Made by a program: the position numbers and the translations under genes. Below, in pieces: positions 8,530 through 16,741 of a stretch of 64,000 bases of DNA (the first letter of the stretch is position 1; every line of letters begins with the position of its first letter). A model generated the notes under the pieces. It worked only from the letters and a program-made list of their open reading frames with translations, was not told where the DNA came from and searched no databases. This DNA is from Sulfurimonas sp. HSL3-1 (lineage in GTDB: Bacteria; Campylobacterota; Campylobacteria; Campylobacterales; Sulfurimonadaceae), in the NCBI RefSeq assembly GCF_039645995.1, contig NZ_CP147920.1, forward strand, positions 558,001 to 622,000. Reading direction: 5' to 3'.

Positions 8530-9667
8530 GAACCGGACGTTCCGCGCTTTTGTCCTGCTCTATACCCTGATGGGGCTTGCCATCCTGGCACTGCTGGGGT
8601 TGCTTTACTTTCAGACCTCCAAGGCGGAAATGCTCTCATCACACCGATTGGCGATGCAGCTCGAAGGGGAGAGCTACCTGCCGAACCTGATCAGATGGAT
8701 GCAGGGAGAACGGGCGGACTTTCCGGAGGACCCCGCCTACGACACGGCCTTTTATCTTGGGGGCAAACGGGTCGGAGGCAATCTGCCGATGCCGCCGCCG
8801 GATTTCGCACCCGGTATTCACGAAAGCACCGGCATGATCTACCTGATCATACCGATGGGTTCCTACGGACTCAAAGACGGCAAAACGGTGATGATGACGG
8901 TGGACGACGGGCTGTGGCGTCAGCTCTATTGGCGCAGCGCGGCCATGTATGGCGCGATTTTGTTTGTGCTGCTGCTGTTGACCGGGGTGGGACTGTCACG
9001 ACTTTTCCTCCGTCCGATGAAAGAGGCGGTGGCGCTGCTCGACAGTTTTATCAAGGATACGACCCATGAGCTCAATACGCCGGTGACGGCCATCCTGACG
9101 AATGTCGAGCGTCTTGATACGGCGGCACTGGATGAAAAACAGCGTAAAAAGATCGCCCGCATTGAAACGGCCGCGCGGACGATCGGGTCGATTTATGATG
9201 ATCTGACCTTTCTGCTGCTGCGCCGTGATGTACGTATCGAAGACGTTCCGATTGATATGGAGGCTTTTGTGCATGAACGCCTGGAGTATTTCCAGACTCG
9301 TTTTGATGCGAAAGGGTTGAAGCTTGATATCAGTGTCAGTGCACCGATGGGGGTCGTCATGGACCGTACACTGGCAGCGCGCCTGATAGATAATCTGCTC
9401 TCAAATGCGGTCAAATACAGTGACAGGGAGACGAAAGTATCGGTAGAGATCGGGAGGAATGTTCTGCAGATCGCCAATACCGGGGTACCGATCCCCGAAG
9501 CGAAACTCTCTCATATATTTGAGCGCTTCGCCCGGGCCGACGAGAGCCGGGGCGGTTTTGGTATCGGCCTTCACCTTGTCGCACAGATTGCAGCGCGCTA
9601 CCGTATCCGCATCGCGGTGGAAACGGAGGGGAAAGTGACGGCGTTCAGGCTTACTTGGCCCCGATGA
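8477..9667 (+). CDS. Membrane sensor histidine kinase
   Basis: The kinase pairs with the preceding response regulator. From the TTG at 8477 (5 nt after AGGAG) it has about 396 residues; a GTG at 8471 is too close to that ribosome site. A first membrane segment (FVLLYTLMGLAILALLGLLY) and a second (MYGAILFVLLLLTGVGLS) enclose a periplasmic sensor of about 110 residues. The HisKA box is KDTTHELNTPVTAI, the N box LIDNLLSNAVKYSD and the G box RGGFGIGLHLV. The signal is unknown. The gene overlaps the regulator by about 50 bp and, at its 3' end, the convergent cytochrome gene by 17 bp. Confidence 0.9.
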   Translation: MAKTVSSVTNVRAISFAENRTFRAFVLLYTLMGLAILALLGLLYFQTSKAEMLSSHRLAMQLEGESYLPNLIRWMQGERADFPEDPAYDTAFYLGGKRVGGNLPMPPPDFAPGIHESTGMIYLIIPMGSYGLKDGKTVMMTVDDGLWRQLYWRSAAMYGAILFVLLLLTGVGLSRLFLRPMKEAVALLDSFIKDTTHELNTPVTAILTNVERLDTAALDEKQRKKIARIETAARTIGSIYDDLTFLLLRRDVRIEDVPIDMEAFVHERLEYFQTRFDAKGLKLDISVSAPMGVVMDRTLAARLIDNLLSNAVKYSDRETKVSVEIGRNVLQIANTGVPIPEAKLSHIFERFARADESRGGFGIGLHLVAQIAARYRIRIAVETEGKVTAFRLTWPR

Positions 9668-9941
9668 ATTCGGCGATCGTTTTGATCTGCGTCTCGTCCA
9701 GGGAGGCAGCCTGCCCCTTCATCAGCGCTTTCATCGATCCGCCGTATGTTCCGTCCTTGTAGCCGTTGAGGGCAGTTTCGATCTCGGCGGGTGTCATCGT
9801 GTTGATGACTTTGCTTTTACCCAGGGCATGTTTTTCGCCGTTGGCACCATGACAGGCGGCACATTTATTAAAGAGAGCTTGTCCGTCCGCCGCGCTGAGC
9901 GCGACACCGAGGATGGTGATGAGTAACAGTGACTTTTTCAT
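9651..9941 (-). CDS. Periplasmic monoheme class I cytochrome c
   Basis: The 96-residue precursor has a signal peptide (MKKSLLLITILGVALSAADG) and one heme site, CAACH at residues 27-31. Methionines in GGSMKALMKGQ are candidates for the distal ligand. The C-terminal helix IKTIAEFIGAK is typical of small soluble electron carriers that shuttle between membrane complexes. AGGAG lies 7 nt upstream of the ATG, and TATACT further upstream is a likely -10. A two-component system lies convergently next to it, without evidence of co-regulation. Confidence 0.93.
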   Translation of the reverse strand: MKKSLLLITILGVALSAADGQALFNKCAACHGANGEKHALGKSKVINTMTPAEIETALNGYKDGTYGGSMKALMKGQAASLDETQIKTIAEFIGAK

Positions 9942-10269
9942 TGTGTATCTCCTAATGTTTTGATACAGGCAGTATAGAAAATCATTGTGGAGGGATTGTG
10001 AAGCCTAGGAAAGTGGCAAATAATCTGCCGGCTGATGAAAAATTGCCCGTATACTCAACGCCTTTATAATAAGGGAGATTGGGGCAGGAGAAGGGCTCTT
10101 TGAAACCGAATGGGGCAGCTTAACTTCTCTCTTTCAGGATGGTTATGCCTTCAACGACGTATAATTCCACACTTCGTTTTTGTATGCGGCCCGCACACAG
10201 TGTCTTAAGCGAAAGCAAACGGTGGGCTAAATACCATATAAGAACAGCAAAAGAGAGAAGGCAGACAAG
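9942..10269. other. Long intergenic region between cytochrome c and pckA
   Basis: No gene of credible length was seen in these 328 bases. On the minus strand near the left edge is the cytochrome promoter (TTCTATACTG). On the plus strand are several -10-like hexamers: TATACT at 10050, TATAAT at 10065 and TATAAT near 10160 (GACGTATAATTCC). The last could drive pckA with a leader of about 95 nt. The 10065 box could instead start a short non-coding transcript or give a long pckA leader. No strong hairpin was found by eye. Confidence 0.4.
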
Positions 10270-11862
10270 ATGATAAATGCGGAAGCACTGGAAGCATTAG
10301 GCATTAAGAATACCCAAGAGATTTTTTATAACCTTTCCATGGACGATCTGATCGATCATGAGCTCAAGAACGGCGAGTGTCATATGACCAGCAGCGGCGC
10401 GACCACGGTCGATACCGGTATTTTTACCGGCCGCAGTCCCAAGGATAAATTCTTTGTTTTTGAAGAGCCTTCCAACAAGTATATCGCCTGGGGCGACGTA
10501 AACCAGCCTGTTTCCAAAGCGGTGTTCGATGAGGTTTATGCCGTCGCCATCGAACAGCTTTCCGGCAAAAAGCTCTATGTCAACGATCTCTTCAGCGGCG
10601 CCAGCGCCTCCAGCCGCCGCAATATCCGCTTCGTCTCCGAAATCGCATGGCAGTCTCACTTCGTTCGCAACATGTTTATTGTGCCGCAGGCGGAGGAGCT
10701 TTCAGGGTTCACCCCCGATTTCACACTGCTCAATGCCTGTAAAGCTGTCAATGAAAAGTGGGAAGAGCATGGGCTCAATTCCGAGGTATTTGTCCTGTTC
10801 AACGTTGAAGAAAATATTGCCATCGTCGGCGGTACTTTCTACGGCGGGGAGATGAAAAAAGGAATCTTCTCCATGATGAACTATTGGCTGCCGCTTGAAG
10901 GCAAGATGGCCATGCACTGTTCCGCCAACGTCGGCAAGGACGGGGATACGGCGCTCTTCTTCGGGCTTTCCGGTACAGGTAAGACGACCCTCTCCACCGA
11001 CCCGAACCGCGCGCTGATCGGTGATGATGAACATGGCTGGGATGACGAAGGGGTTTTCAACTTCGAAGGCGGTTGTTACGCCAAAGTCATCGATATCGAT
11101 CCGAAGAACGAACCGGAGATCTACGCAGCGATCCGCCGCGGTGCCCTGCTGGAGAACGTCGTCTTCGACGAAGAGGGTGTGGTGGACTACGGTGATGGCA
11201 GTAAAACGGAAAATACCCGCGTCTCCTACCCGATCGAGCACATCCAGAACCGCCAGCAGAACCTGATGGCCGGGCATCCTAAAAACATCATTTTCCTGAC
11301 GGCGGATGCCTTCGGTGTACTGCCCCCGGTCTCCAAGCTCACCAAAGAGCAGGCGATGTATTACTTCCTCAGCGGCTATACGGCCAAGGTTGCAGGTACC
11401 GAACGTGGGATTACCGAGCCGGTCGCGACCTTCTCCGCCTGTTTCGGCGAAGCATTCCTGCCGCTGCACCCGACGGTCTATGCGAAGCTTCTTGGTGAGA
11501 AGATCGACAAACACGGCGTCAATGTCTACCTGGTCAATACCGGCTGGACGGGAGGCCCATACGGCATCGGAAGCCGCATGAGCATCAAGGATACCCGCGC
11601 CTGCATCAATGCGATTCTTGACGGTTCCATCAACGACTGCGAGTTCGATACGACGCGCACCTTCCGCCTCCAGGTTCCGAAAGCCCTCGGCGATATCGAT
11701 CCGAAGGTTCTGAATCCGCGCAACGCCTGGGACAACAAAGCGGAGTTCGATGCCGCTCGCGATCGCCTGGCGGCGATGTTCATCGACAACTTCCACAAAT
11801 ACGAAGAGGGTAGCGGCCACGAATTCGACTACCACGAAGCCGGACCGAAGATCGAGTCCTGA
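10270..11862 (+). CDS. pckA: Phosphoenolpyruvate carboxykinase (ATP)
   Basis: PckA converts oxaloacetate and ATP to phosphoenolpyruvate, CO2 and ADP, linking the TCA cycle (here probably reductive or branched) to gluconeogenesis. At 530 residues it has the normal length. The kinase signature [20 protein letters not shown] is near residue 237, followed by the metal-binding [21 protein letters not shown]. The substrate-binding GRSPKDKF is near residue 55. The gene stands alone behind a long upstream region, with AGAAGG about 8 nt from the ATG. Confidence 0.97.
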   Translation: MINAEALEALGIKNTQEIFYNLSMDDLIDHELKNGECHMTSSGATTVDTGIFTGRSPKDKFFVFEEPSNKYIAWGDVNQPVSKAVFDEVYAVAIEQLSGKKLYVNDLFSGASASSRRNIRFVSEIAWQSHFVRNMFIVPQAEELSGFTPDFTLLNACKAVNEKWEEHGLNSEVFVLFNVEENIAIVGGTFYGGEMKKGIFSMMNYWLPLEGKMAMHCSANVGKDGDTALFFGLSGTGKTTLSTDPNRALIGDDEHGWDDEGVFNFEGGCYAKVIDIDPKNEPEIYAAIRRGALLENVVFDEEGVVDYGDGSKTENTRVSYPIEHIQNRQQNLMAGHPKNIIFLTADAFGVLPPVSKLTKEQAMYYFLSGYTAKVAGTERGITEPVATFSACFGEAFLPLHPTVYAKLLGEKIDKHGVNVYLVNTGWTGGPYGIGSRMSIKDTRACINAILDGSINDCEFDTTRTFRLQVPKALGDIDPKVLNPRNAWDNKAEFDAARDRLAAMFIDNFHKYEEGSGHEFDYHEAGPKIES

Positions 11863-11910
11863 TATGACGGCGGGGGTCTCCCCGTTGACCTTTCCTTCTT
11901 CTCTTTAGAG

Positions 11911-11916
11911 TATAAT
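11911..11916 (+). promoter_or_regulatory. -10 box of the DedA-family gene
   Basis: A perfect TATAAT lies 27 nt before the ATG at 11944. A TTGACC at 11885 is 20 nt away, too far for a standard -35. Just upstream, CGGGG-GTCT-CCCCG (about 11872-11884) can form a hairpin that may help terminate pckA transcripts. Confidence 0.5.
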
Positions 11917-11943
11917 CCCCCAAATTTCTTTTTCGGACACTAT

Positions 11944-12507
11944 ATGGAAGATATGTTCTCCAACTTGACGACGTATGGCTATATTGCCCTTTTTCTCTAC
12001 TCGCTCGGTGGCGGCTTCGTCGGCCTGATGGCAGCCGGGGTCCTCTCCTACATGGGTAAGATGGATCTTGCCACTGCTCTGGCCGTTGCAATGGTCTCAA
12101 ACTTCCTGGGAGATACGCTGCTGTTTTACATGGCGCGCTACCATAAAAAAGAGGTGTTGAACTATTTTCATAAACACCGCCGCAAACTGGCTCTGTCGCA
12201 TATGCTGATGAAAAAGCACGGCAGCTGGATCATCTTCATGCAGAAGTTTGTCTACGGCATCAAAACGTTGATACCGCTGGCCATCGGTATCACGAAGTAT
12301 GACTTTACGCGCTTCTCCGTTCTCAACTTTTTCGCGGCGCTGCTCTGGACGCTGGTCGTCGGGCTGGGAAGCTACCTTGCGGGCAAACCGATCATGGGGG
12401 TGTACGAGGCGATCGTCGAACGTCCCTATATCGCGCCGCTGATCATCGTTGTGTTGGGTGGGCTCATCTGGTTCTACCTCAGCCGGGCAACAAAGAAGCG
12501 GGTTTAG
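11944..12507 (+). CDS. DedA (VTT) family inner-membrane protein
   Basis: The 187 residues contain re-entrant and membrane-spanning hydrophobic segments and the family fingerprints: [36 protein letters not shown], a basic helix [18 protein letters not shown], and [38 protein letters not shown] in which the phage-type F-x-x-R/K-F position is kept. DedA proteins are linked to membrane lipid recycling and to proton-motive-force homeostasis. Which of these applies here is unknown. It converges on uvrB with a four-base overlap. Confidence 0.85.
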   Translation: MEDMFSNLTTYGYIALFLYSLGGGFVGLMAAGVLSYMGKMDLATALAVAMVSNFLGDTLLFYMARYHKKEVLNYFHKHRRKLALSHMLMKKHGSWIIFMQKFVYGIKTLIPLAIGITKYDFTRFSVLNFFAALLWTLVVGLGSYLAGKPIMGVYEAIVERPYIAPLIIVVLGGLIWFYLSRATKKRV

Positions 12508-14477
12508 AGCTGCCGGATCTTGGCGATCTCGTCGCGTAGACGTGCTGCCTCTTCAAACTCCAGCTTCTTGGCTGCTTCTTTCATCTTCTGGTTCAGTTCG
12601 GCCAGGATCTTTTTACGTTCGGCGGCCGGCATCTTCTCCATTTTCTTGCGTTTGTTGTAGAGTTTGCCCGTCTCTTCGAGCTTGAGGTTTTCGTCGAGCT
12701 TGCGTTTGACGGTCGTCGGCGTGATGCCGTGAGCCTCGTTGTAGGCCATCTGTTTTTCGCGGCGCTGGGTCGTGGTGTCGATGGCGGCCTTCATGGAACG
12801 CGTGGTCTTCTTGGCGTAGAGGACGACGCGCCCTTCGGCATTCCGCGCCGCGCGGCCGATGGTCTGGATCAGGGAGGTTTCCGAGCGCAGGAAGCCCTCT
12901 TTGTCGGCGTCAAGGATGGCGACGAGGCTCACCTCCGGCAGGTCCAGCCCCTCGCGCAGAAGGTTGATCCCTATGAGAACGTCAAACTCCCCCAGCCGCA
13001 GGCTGCGGATGATCTGGTTGCGTTCGATGGCATCGATATCGGAGTGCATGTACTGCACCTGGATGCCGAGGTCGGCCAGGTAGGTGGTGAGCGACTCGGC
13101 CATCTTCTTGGTCAGCACCGTGACGAGAATACGGTCGCCCTTCTCGACGGTCTTTTTGATCTCGTCGTGGAGGTCTTCGACCTGGTTGTCCGAATCCTTG
13201 ATGACGATCTGCGGATCAAGCAGCCCCGTCGGGCGGATGATCTGCTCGGCTTTGACGGCGCTGAGCTCCAGCTCGACTTCGGCAGGGGTGGCGGAGACGA
13301 AAAGGTAGTGGGGCGCTTTGTTGATAAATTCCTCGTACTTGAGCGGCCGGTTGTCCAGGGCGCTGGGGAGACGGAAGCCGTATTCGACGAGCACCTCTTT
13401 GCGGCTGCGGTCGCCGGCGTACATCCCGCGGAACTGTGGCAGGGAGACGTGGGACTCGTCGACGATGATCATATACTTGTCATGGTTGATTGAGAAGTAG
13501 TCCAGCAGGGTGTAGGGGGCTTCGCCCGGCTTTTTTGCGGTGAGGTGGCGGGAGTAGTTCTCGATTCCCTTGCACATGCCGACGGTCTCCAGCATCTCCA
13601 GGTCGAACTCGGTGCGCTGCTTCAATCGCTGCGCCTCGACGATCTTTTCGTTGGCGAGCAGATTGTCCAGCCGTTCGCCGAGTTCATCCTCGATCGTCTT
13701 CACGGCCCGGGAGAGTTTCTCCTGCCCGACGGTGAACTGGCTTGTGGCGTAGACGGTGACCTTCTCTTTCTCTTCGAGCTTTTTGTTGGCGATCACCTCG
13801 AAGGTGTAGATGGCTTCGATCTCGTCGCCGAAGAACTCCACCCGGATCGCCTCGTCCTCGAGGTAGGGCGGATAGATGTCAAGTACGTCGCCGCTGACGC
13901 GCAGGTGACCGCTGTCGAAGTAGGTGTCGTTGCGGCTGTAGCCCATTTCGACGAGCCGCAAGAGCAGCTCCTTCTGCCCGATCTCCTGTCCGACCTCGAG
14001 GATCTGGACCATCTTGGCGTACTCCTCCGGATCCCCCAGACCGTAGTTGGCGGAGACGGAAGCGATGACGATGACGTCGTCGTAGCTGAGCAGATTGGCT
14101 GTGGCCGATAGGCGGAGGCGTTCGAGCTCGTCGTTGATGGAACTGTCCTTTTCAATAAAGAGGTCCTGGCGTGGAATGTAGGCTTCGGGCTGATAGTAGT
14201 CGTAGTAGCTGATGAAGTATTCGACGTGGTTGTTGGGAAAGAAGGCCTTGAATTCACTGTAGAGCTGAGCGGCGAGGGTTTTGTTATGGGTCATGATGAT
14301 CGTCGGAAGCTGGGTCTTTTCAATGACCTTGGCCATCGTATAGGTCTTTCCGCTGCCGGTCACCCCTTCAAGGGTCTGGTAACGGTGCCCCTGGAGGACG
14401 CTCTTGGAAAGGGTGTCAATCGCTCCGGGCTGGTCTCCTGCCGGTGCATACTCGGTGACGACTTCAAATCTGCCCAC
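12504..14477 (-). CDS. uvrB: Excinuclease ABC subunit B
   Basis: UvrB is the damage-verifying helicase-like subunit of nucleotide excision repair. The 657 residues match the family. Visible motifs are the Walker A box [16 protein letters not shown] near residue 40, the beta-hairpin region [18 protein letters not shown] near 95, [11 protein letters not shown] and the helicase C motif [16 protein letters not shown]. The C-terminal UVR motif ([25 protein letters not shown]) contacts UvrC. Translation starts at GTG 14477, 6 nt behind AAAGGA. It is divergent from the coiled-coil gene at 14577. Confidence 0.97.
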   Translation of the reverse strand: MGRFEVVTEYAPAGDQPGAIDTLSKSVLQGHRYQTLEGVTGSGKTYTMAKVIEKTQLPTIIMTHNKTLAAQLYSEFKAFFPNNHVEYFISYYDYYQPEAYIPRQDLFIEKDSSINDELERLRLSATANLLSYDDVIVIASVSANYGLGDPEEYAKMVQILEVGQEIGQKELLLRLVEMGYSRNDTYFDSGHLRVSGDVLDIYPPYLEDEAIRVEFFGDEIEAIYTFEVIANKKLEEKEKVTVYATSQFTVGQEKLSRAVKTIEDELGERLDNLLANEKIVEAQRLKQRTEFDLEMLETVGMCKGIENYSRHLTAKKPGEAPYTLLDYFSINHDKYMIIVDESHVSLPQFRGMYAGDRSRKEVLVEYGFRLPSALDNRPLKYEEFINKAPHYLFVSATPAEVELELSAVKAEQIIRPTGLLDPQIVIKDSDNQVEDLHDEIKKTVEKGDRILVTVLTKKMAESLTTYLADLGIQVQYMHSDIDAIERNQIIRSLRLGEFDVLIGINLLREGLDLPEVSLVAILDADKEGFLRSETSLIQTIGRAARNAEGRVVLYAKKTTRSMKAAIDTTTQRREKQMAYNEAHGITPTTVKRKLDENLKLEETGKLYNKRKKMEKMPAAERKKILAELNQKMKEAAKKLEFEEAARLRDEIAKIRQL

Positions 14478-14506
14478 GCATCATCCTTTACTCTTATCTC
14501 TTTGTG

Positions 14507-14542
14507 ATAGAATTATAGCCAAGCGCGGCAGGGAACGTTCCC
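14507..14542. promoter_or_regulatory. Overlapping divergent -10 boxes and a palindrome
   Basis: TAGAAT at 14507-14512 reads rightward toward the coiled-coil gene, and TATAAT at 14517-14512 reads leftward (TGGCTATAAT on the minus strand) toward uvrB, sharing one base. Just downstream on the right, GGGAACGTTCCC (14531-14542) is a perfect 12-bp palindrome, flanked by GGC and GCC with one bulged base. It could be an operator or a leader hairpin of the rightward transcript. Confidence 0.5.
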
Positions 14543-14576
14543 GCCGTACAAACGTGAGAAACAGGACAGAGAAATT

Positions 14577-14810
14577 ATGGAACAGCAAGGACAAAGCGTG
14601 GTTGACAGACTCGGCGGAAAAATTTCACAGGTTATGGCGCAGCTGCAGGCACTCAAAGAGGAAAATGAGGTTCTGAAAAACGACCTGATGAACCAGCAGA
14701 CGCAAAACGAAGCCTACCGTGGCCAGATCGAACGCCTCGAAGCGGACAATGCAGCCAAAGAGCGCGAGATCGAAGAGATCGTCAACAAGATCGAGAGTAT
14801 TCTCGGATAA
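14577..14810 (+). CDS. Short coiled-coil protein, ZapB-like
   Basis: The 77 residues are almost entirely one amphipathic helix with heptad spacing (VVDRLGGKISQVMAQL, LKEENEVLKNDLMNQ, QIERLEADNAAKEREIEEI), like the cell-division factor ZapB, which forms an antiparallel coiled coil. No other domain is present. It is followed 21 bp later by a second small gene whose product looks partly ZapA-like, and the two may be partners. As I recall, similar small genes occupy the same place next to uvrB in Campylobacter. The division role is inferred from shape and pairing only. Confidence 0.6.
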   Translation: MEQQGQSVVDRLGGKISQVMAQLQALKEENEVLKNDLMNQQTQNEAYRGQIERLEADNAAKEREIEEIVNKIESILG

Positions 14811-14831
14811 GCCGGAGGCCCCGGCAAGCGT

Positions 14832-15056
14832 ATGAGCAAAAAAGTCTCCCTCACCGTCAACCGCAGCCGTTTCGACATTGACCTCGATGACGCTTTCGCG
14901 GATTTCTTACTTGAACAACTCGATAAAGATTTTAAACTTGATGCCAATAATGATCTGAAAATACTGCTACAGGCGTATGTGCGCAAAAACTATGAGCTGT
15001 TCGAGCTCGAAAGCAGACTTGAAACGATATTGGCAACAGTAGACGGTAAAAAATAA
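14832..15056 (+). CDS. Small protein, possibly ZapA-like
   Basis: The 74 residues begin KKVSLTVNRSRFDIDLDD, a strand-turn-strand that resembles the start of ZapA, and end in an amphipathic helix (LLQAYVRKNYELFELESRLETILA) able to form a coiled coil. It is shorter than typical ZapA. It follows the ZapB-like coiled-coil gene closely on the same strand, so an FtsZ-ring accessory pair is a plausible but unproven reading. The pseudopilin genes begin about 90 bp downstream. Confidence 0.55.
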   Translation: MSKKVSLTVNRSRFDIDLDDAFADFLLEQLDKDFKLDANNDLKILLQAYVRKNYELFELESRLETILATVDGKK

Positions 15057-15145
15057 ACAAATCCATTAATCTTTCTATAAGTAAGAAGATTACATAATAA
15101 CATCAGGTTACGAGTGTGGCCAAAACTTAAGTTAAGGAGTCTCTT

Positions 15146-15628
15146 ATGAAAAGAGCTGGTTTTACAATGATCGAATTGATCTTCGTTATCGTTATTCTTG
15201 GTATTTTGGCGGCAGTCGCCATTCCGAAACTTGCTGCAACACGTGATGACGCAAAAATCTCGTCAATCATTGGAAATGCAAGAACGCTGATTGGCGACAT
15301 TACCGCGAAGCGGACTGCGTTAGGTCAAAATGGAATGATGGGGGAGCCCTATACAGGTATTTCGAGTGTTCCTGCACAGACAGCTTGTACGGTTCCACCT
15401 ACCCCTTTCGCAGCCGCTGCCGTGTTAGCTGGCACCTCTGCATTGCTGTGTGACACTACTATTGCCTGTGTCACAGTTGCATTGGATGGAAATGCTTCTC
15501 AAATTACAGTAACGACTGCAGCAGCAGGTGCAAGCACTGTTTGTGATGGTGTCAGGGATGATCCGGCGATTCAAGCCTATGTGACTGGTAGCCCGCTTGA
15601 TATTGGTGGATCACAGGTCGTACGCTAA
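15146..15628 (+). CDS. Type II/IV pseudopilin 1
   Basis: The N-terminus MKRAGFTMIELIFVIVILGILAAVAIPKL is a class III signal: a prepilin peptidase would cut after Gly5 and methylate the new Phe, and Glu at mature position 5 is present. The remaining 130 residues are a globular domain with paired cysteines. AAGGAG lies just upstream. DNA-uptake or secretion pseudopili use such subunits. Its position before priA matches the pilin-like gene in Campylobacter. Base composition is clearly AT-richer than the flanking genes. A hairpin CGAGC-AGAT-GCTCG (15646-15659) follows the stop. Confidence 0.85.
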   Translation: MKRAGFTMIELIFVIVILGILAAVAIPKLAATRDDAKISSIIGNARTLIGDITAKRTALGQNGMMGEPYTGISSVPAQTACTVPPTPFAAAAVLAGTSALLCDTTIACVTVALDGNASQITVTTAAAGASTVCDGVRDDPAIQAYVTGSPLDIGGSQVVR

Positions 15629-15772
15629 TAGCTAAAAATACTTCTCGAGCAGATGCTCGGGAAACATCCCTCTTTTCAAACTATCTGGTTAAAATCAAAA
15701 TTATACTCACTGAAACAGTTATTGCCTGTTCACTTTATGCTTTCGTTATATGTAATTCATAATAGTTGGTGG

Positions 15773-15778
15773 TATAAT
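15773..15778 (+). promoter_or_regulatory. -10 box of pseudopilins 2 and 3
   Basis: TATAAT in GGTATAATAAAAT lies about 19 nt before the ATG at 15798, with TAGGAG between them as ribosome-binding site. The surrounding 170-base gap is AT-rich, so the second and third pilin genes can be transcribed apart from the first. Confidence 0.5.
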
Positions 15779-15797
15779 AAAATTATAGGAGTTTGCG

Positions 15798-16253
15798 ATG
15801 AAGAGAACTGCCTTTACAATGATAGAATTGATTTTTGTTATACTCGTGTTGGGTATATTAGCGGTCATTGCGATTCCAAAATTGGCTGCGACGAGGGATG
15901 ATGCCGAGATTTCAAGAATGGCGACAGATATCATGACGGGTAGCTTTGAATGTGCTGCATATGTTGTGGCAAGGGGCGCAGTTGATCCGACGATGTCGAA
16001 TATGTCACGAGCCATCAAGAACCTTCTGATTGCAGGAAAAGCAACGGAATCACCACGGCATGTCTCTTTCATCATGGGCACTATTCCCAATTGTGTCATG
16101 CTTGATATCAATCAAAGCACTGACGGGAATGTGGAGCAAATTGAGCTGAGCTATGTAGATGGGAGTAGTGACCGTCTCTGCGAGGGGTTGCAGGACGTTA
16201 TTGACGAAGGGAAATTTCCCATTCCATTGAAAGGAAGAACCATTGTACGCTAA
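15798..16253 (+). CDS. Type II/IV pseudopilin 2
   Basis: The 151-residue precursor starts MKRTAFTMIELIFVILVLGILAVIAIPKLA, nearly the same as its neighbours except that the residue before the cleavage site is Ala5 rather than Gly. Prepilin peptidases tolerate Ala less well, so processing could be slower. Two cysteines (ECAAY, PNCVML) and a third near LCEGLQD could form a disulfide. The C-terminus PLKGRTIVR resembles the GSQVVR end of pseudopilin 1. The stop overlaps the start of pseudopilin 3 by 11 bases. Confidence 0.83.
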   Translation: MKRTAFTMIELIFVILVLGILAVIAIPKLAATRDDAEISRMATDIMTGSFECAAYVVARGAVDPTMSNMSRAIKNLLIAGKATESPRHVSFIMGTIPNCVMLDINQSTDGNVEQIELSYVDGSSDRLCEGLQDVIDEGKFPIPLKGRTIVR

Positions 16254-16692
16254 ACGATATGGATTTACAATGATCGAACTGGTTTTTGTTATTGTCGTAC
16301 TGGGGATTTTGGCGGCTATTGCCATTCCAAAGTTCGCAGCGACAAGAGAGGATGCCCAGATATCCAAAGGGGCGGCAGATGTCGCTGCGATCCGTTCCGG
16401 GATTATTTCTGTACGTCAGCAATACCTCCTGCGAGGGCAGACGTCCTACCCCTCTTCGCTGAGCGGTGCAGGCGTTGCAAGCGGGAAACTGTTTGACGGA
16501 AACGGAACGGGGACAATCCTGATGTATGCAGTGACACCAAAGACGGCCGGAGGCCATTGGCGTGGAGCAGATCCGAATTATATTTACCAGGTTGGTAATG
16601 TAAACTGCAGCTTTACATATACTCCTGCAAACGGTACGTTTAATCTCACAACTGCCGGTCAGGACTATTGTGACGGGCTTGTCGGCAATTGA
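16243..16692 (+). CDS. Type II/IV pseudopilin 3
   Basis: Translation most likely starts at TTG 16243, 6-7 nt after AAGGAAG and inside the last codons of pseudopilin 2, giving MYAKRYGFTMIELVFVIVVLGILAAIAIPKF. Gly7 before Phe is the expected processing site. The globular part (about 120 residues) contains a tyrosine- and glycine-rich region (WRGADPNYIYQVGNVNCSF) with two cysteines. Three related pseudopilins in a row suggest a small pseudopilus, either for DNA uptake or for type II secretion. No assembly ATPase or secretin gene is in the window. Confidence 0.83.
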   Translation: MYAKRYGFTMIELVFVIVVLGILAAIAIPKFAATREDAQISKGAADVAAIRSGIISVRQQYLLRGQTSYPSSLSGAGVASGKLFDGNGTGTILMYAVTPKTAGGHWRGADPNYIYQVGNVNCSFTYTPANGTFNLTTAGQDYCDGLVGN

Positions 16693-16701
16693 TGTCGTTG
16701 C

Positions 16702-16740
16702 GGCCATCGTGAAACTTTTTTCTCTCCTTTCACGATAGCC
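16702..16740 (+). promoter_or_regulatory. Strong hairpin directly before priA
   Basis: ATCGTGAAA (16706-16714) and TTTCACGAT (16728-16736) pair perfectly over nine bases. Beyond one mismatch, GGC (16702-16704) pairs with GCC (16738-16740). The 13-nt loop is pyrimidine-rich. The stem ends 1 nt before the priA ATG and no Shine-Dalgarno is visible. It could attenuate read-through from the pilin genes or limit priA translation. No T-run follows, so it is not a standard terminator. Confidence 0.55.
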
Positions 16741-16741
16741 A

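Noticed and set aside
12729-13493. Open frame of 254 codons antisense to uvrB
   Set aside because: uvrB is certain on the other strand and the antisense product shows only biased, low-complexity residues.
14531-14542. GGGAACGTTCCC as a LexA/SOS box near uvrB
   Set aside because: It lacks the four-base spacer of Gram-positive GAAC-N4-GTTC boxes, does not fit the CTGT-N8-ACAG type, and sits in the leader of the rightward gene rather than over the uvrB promoter.
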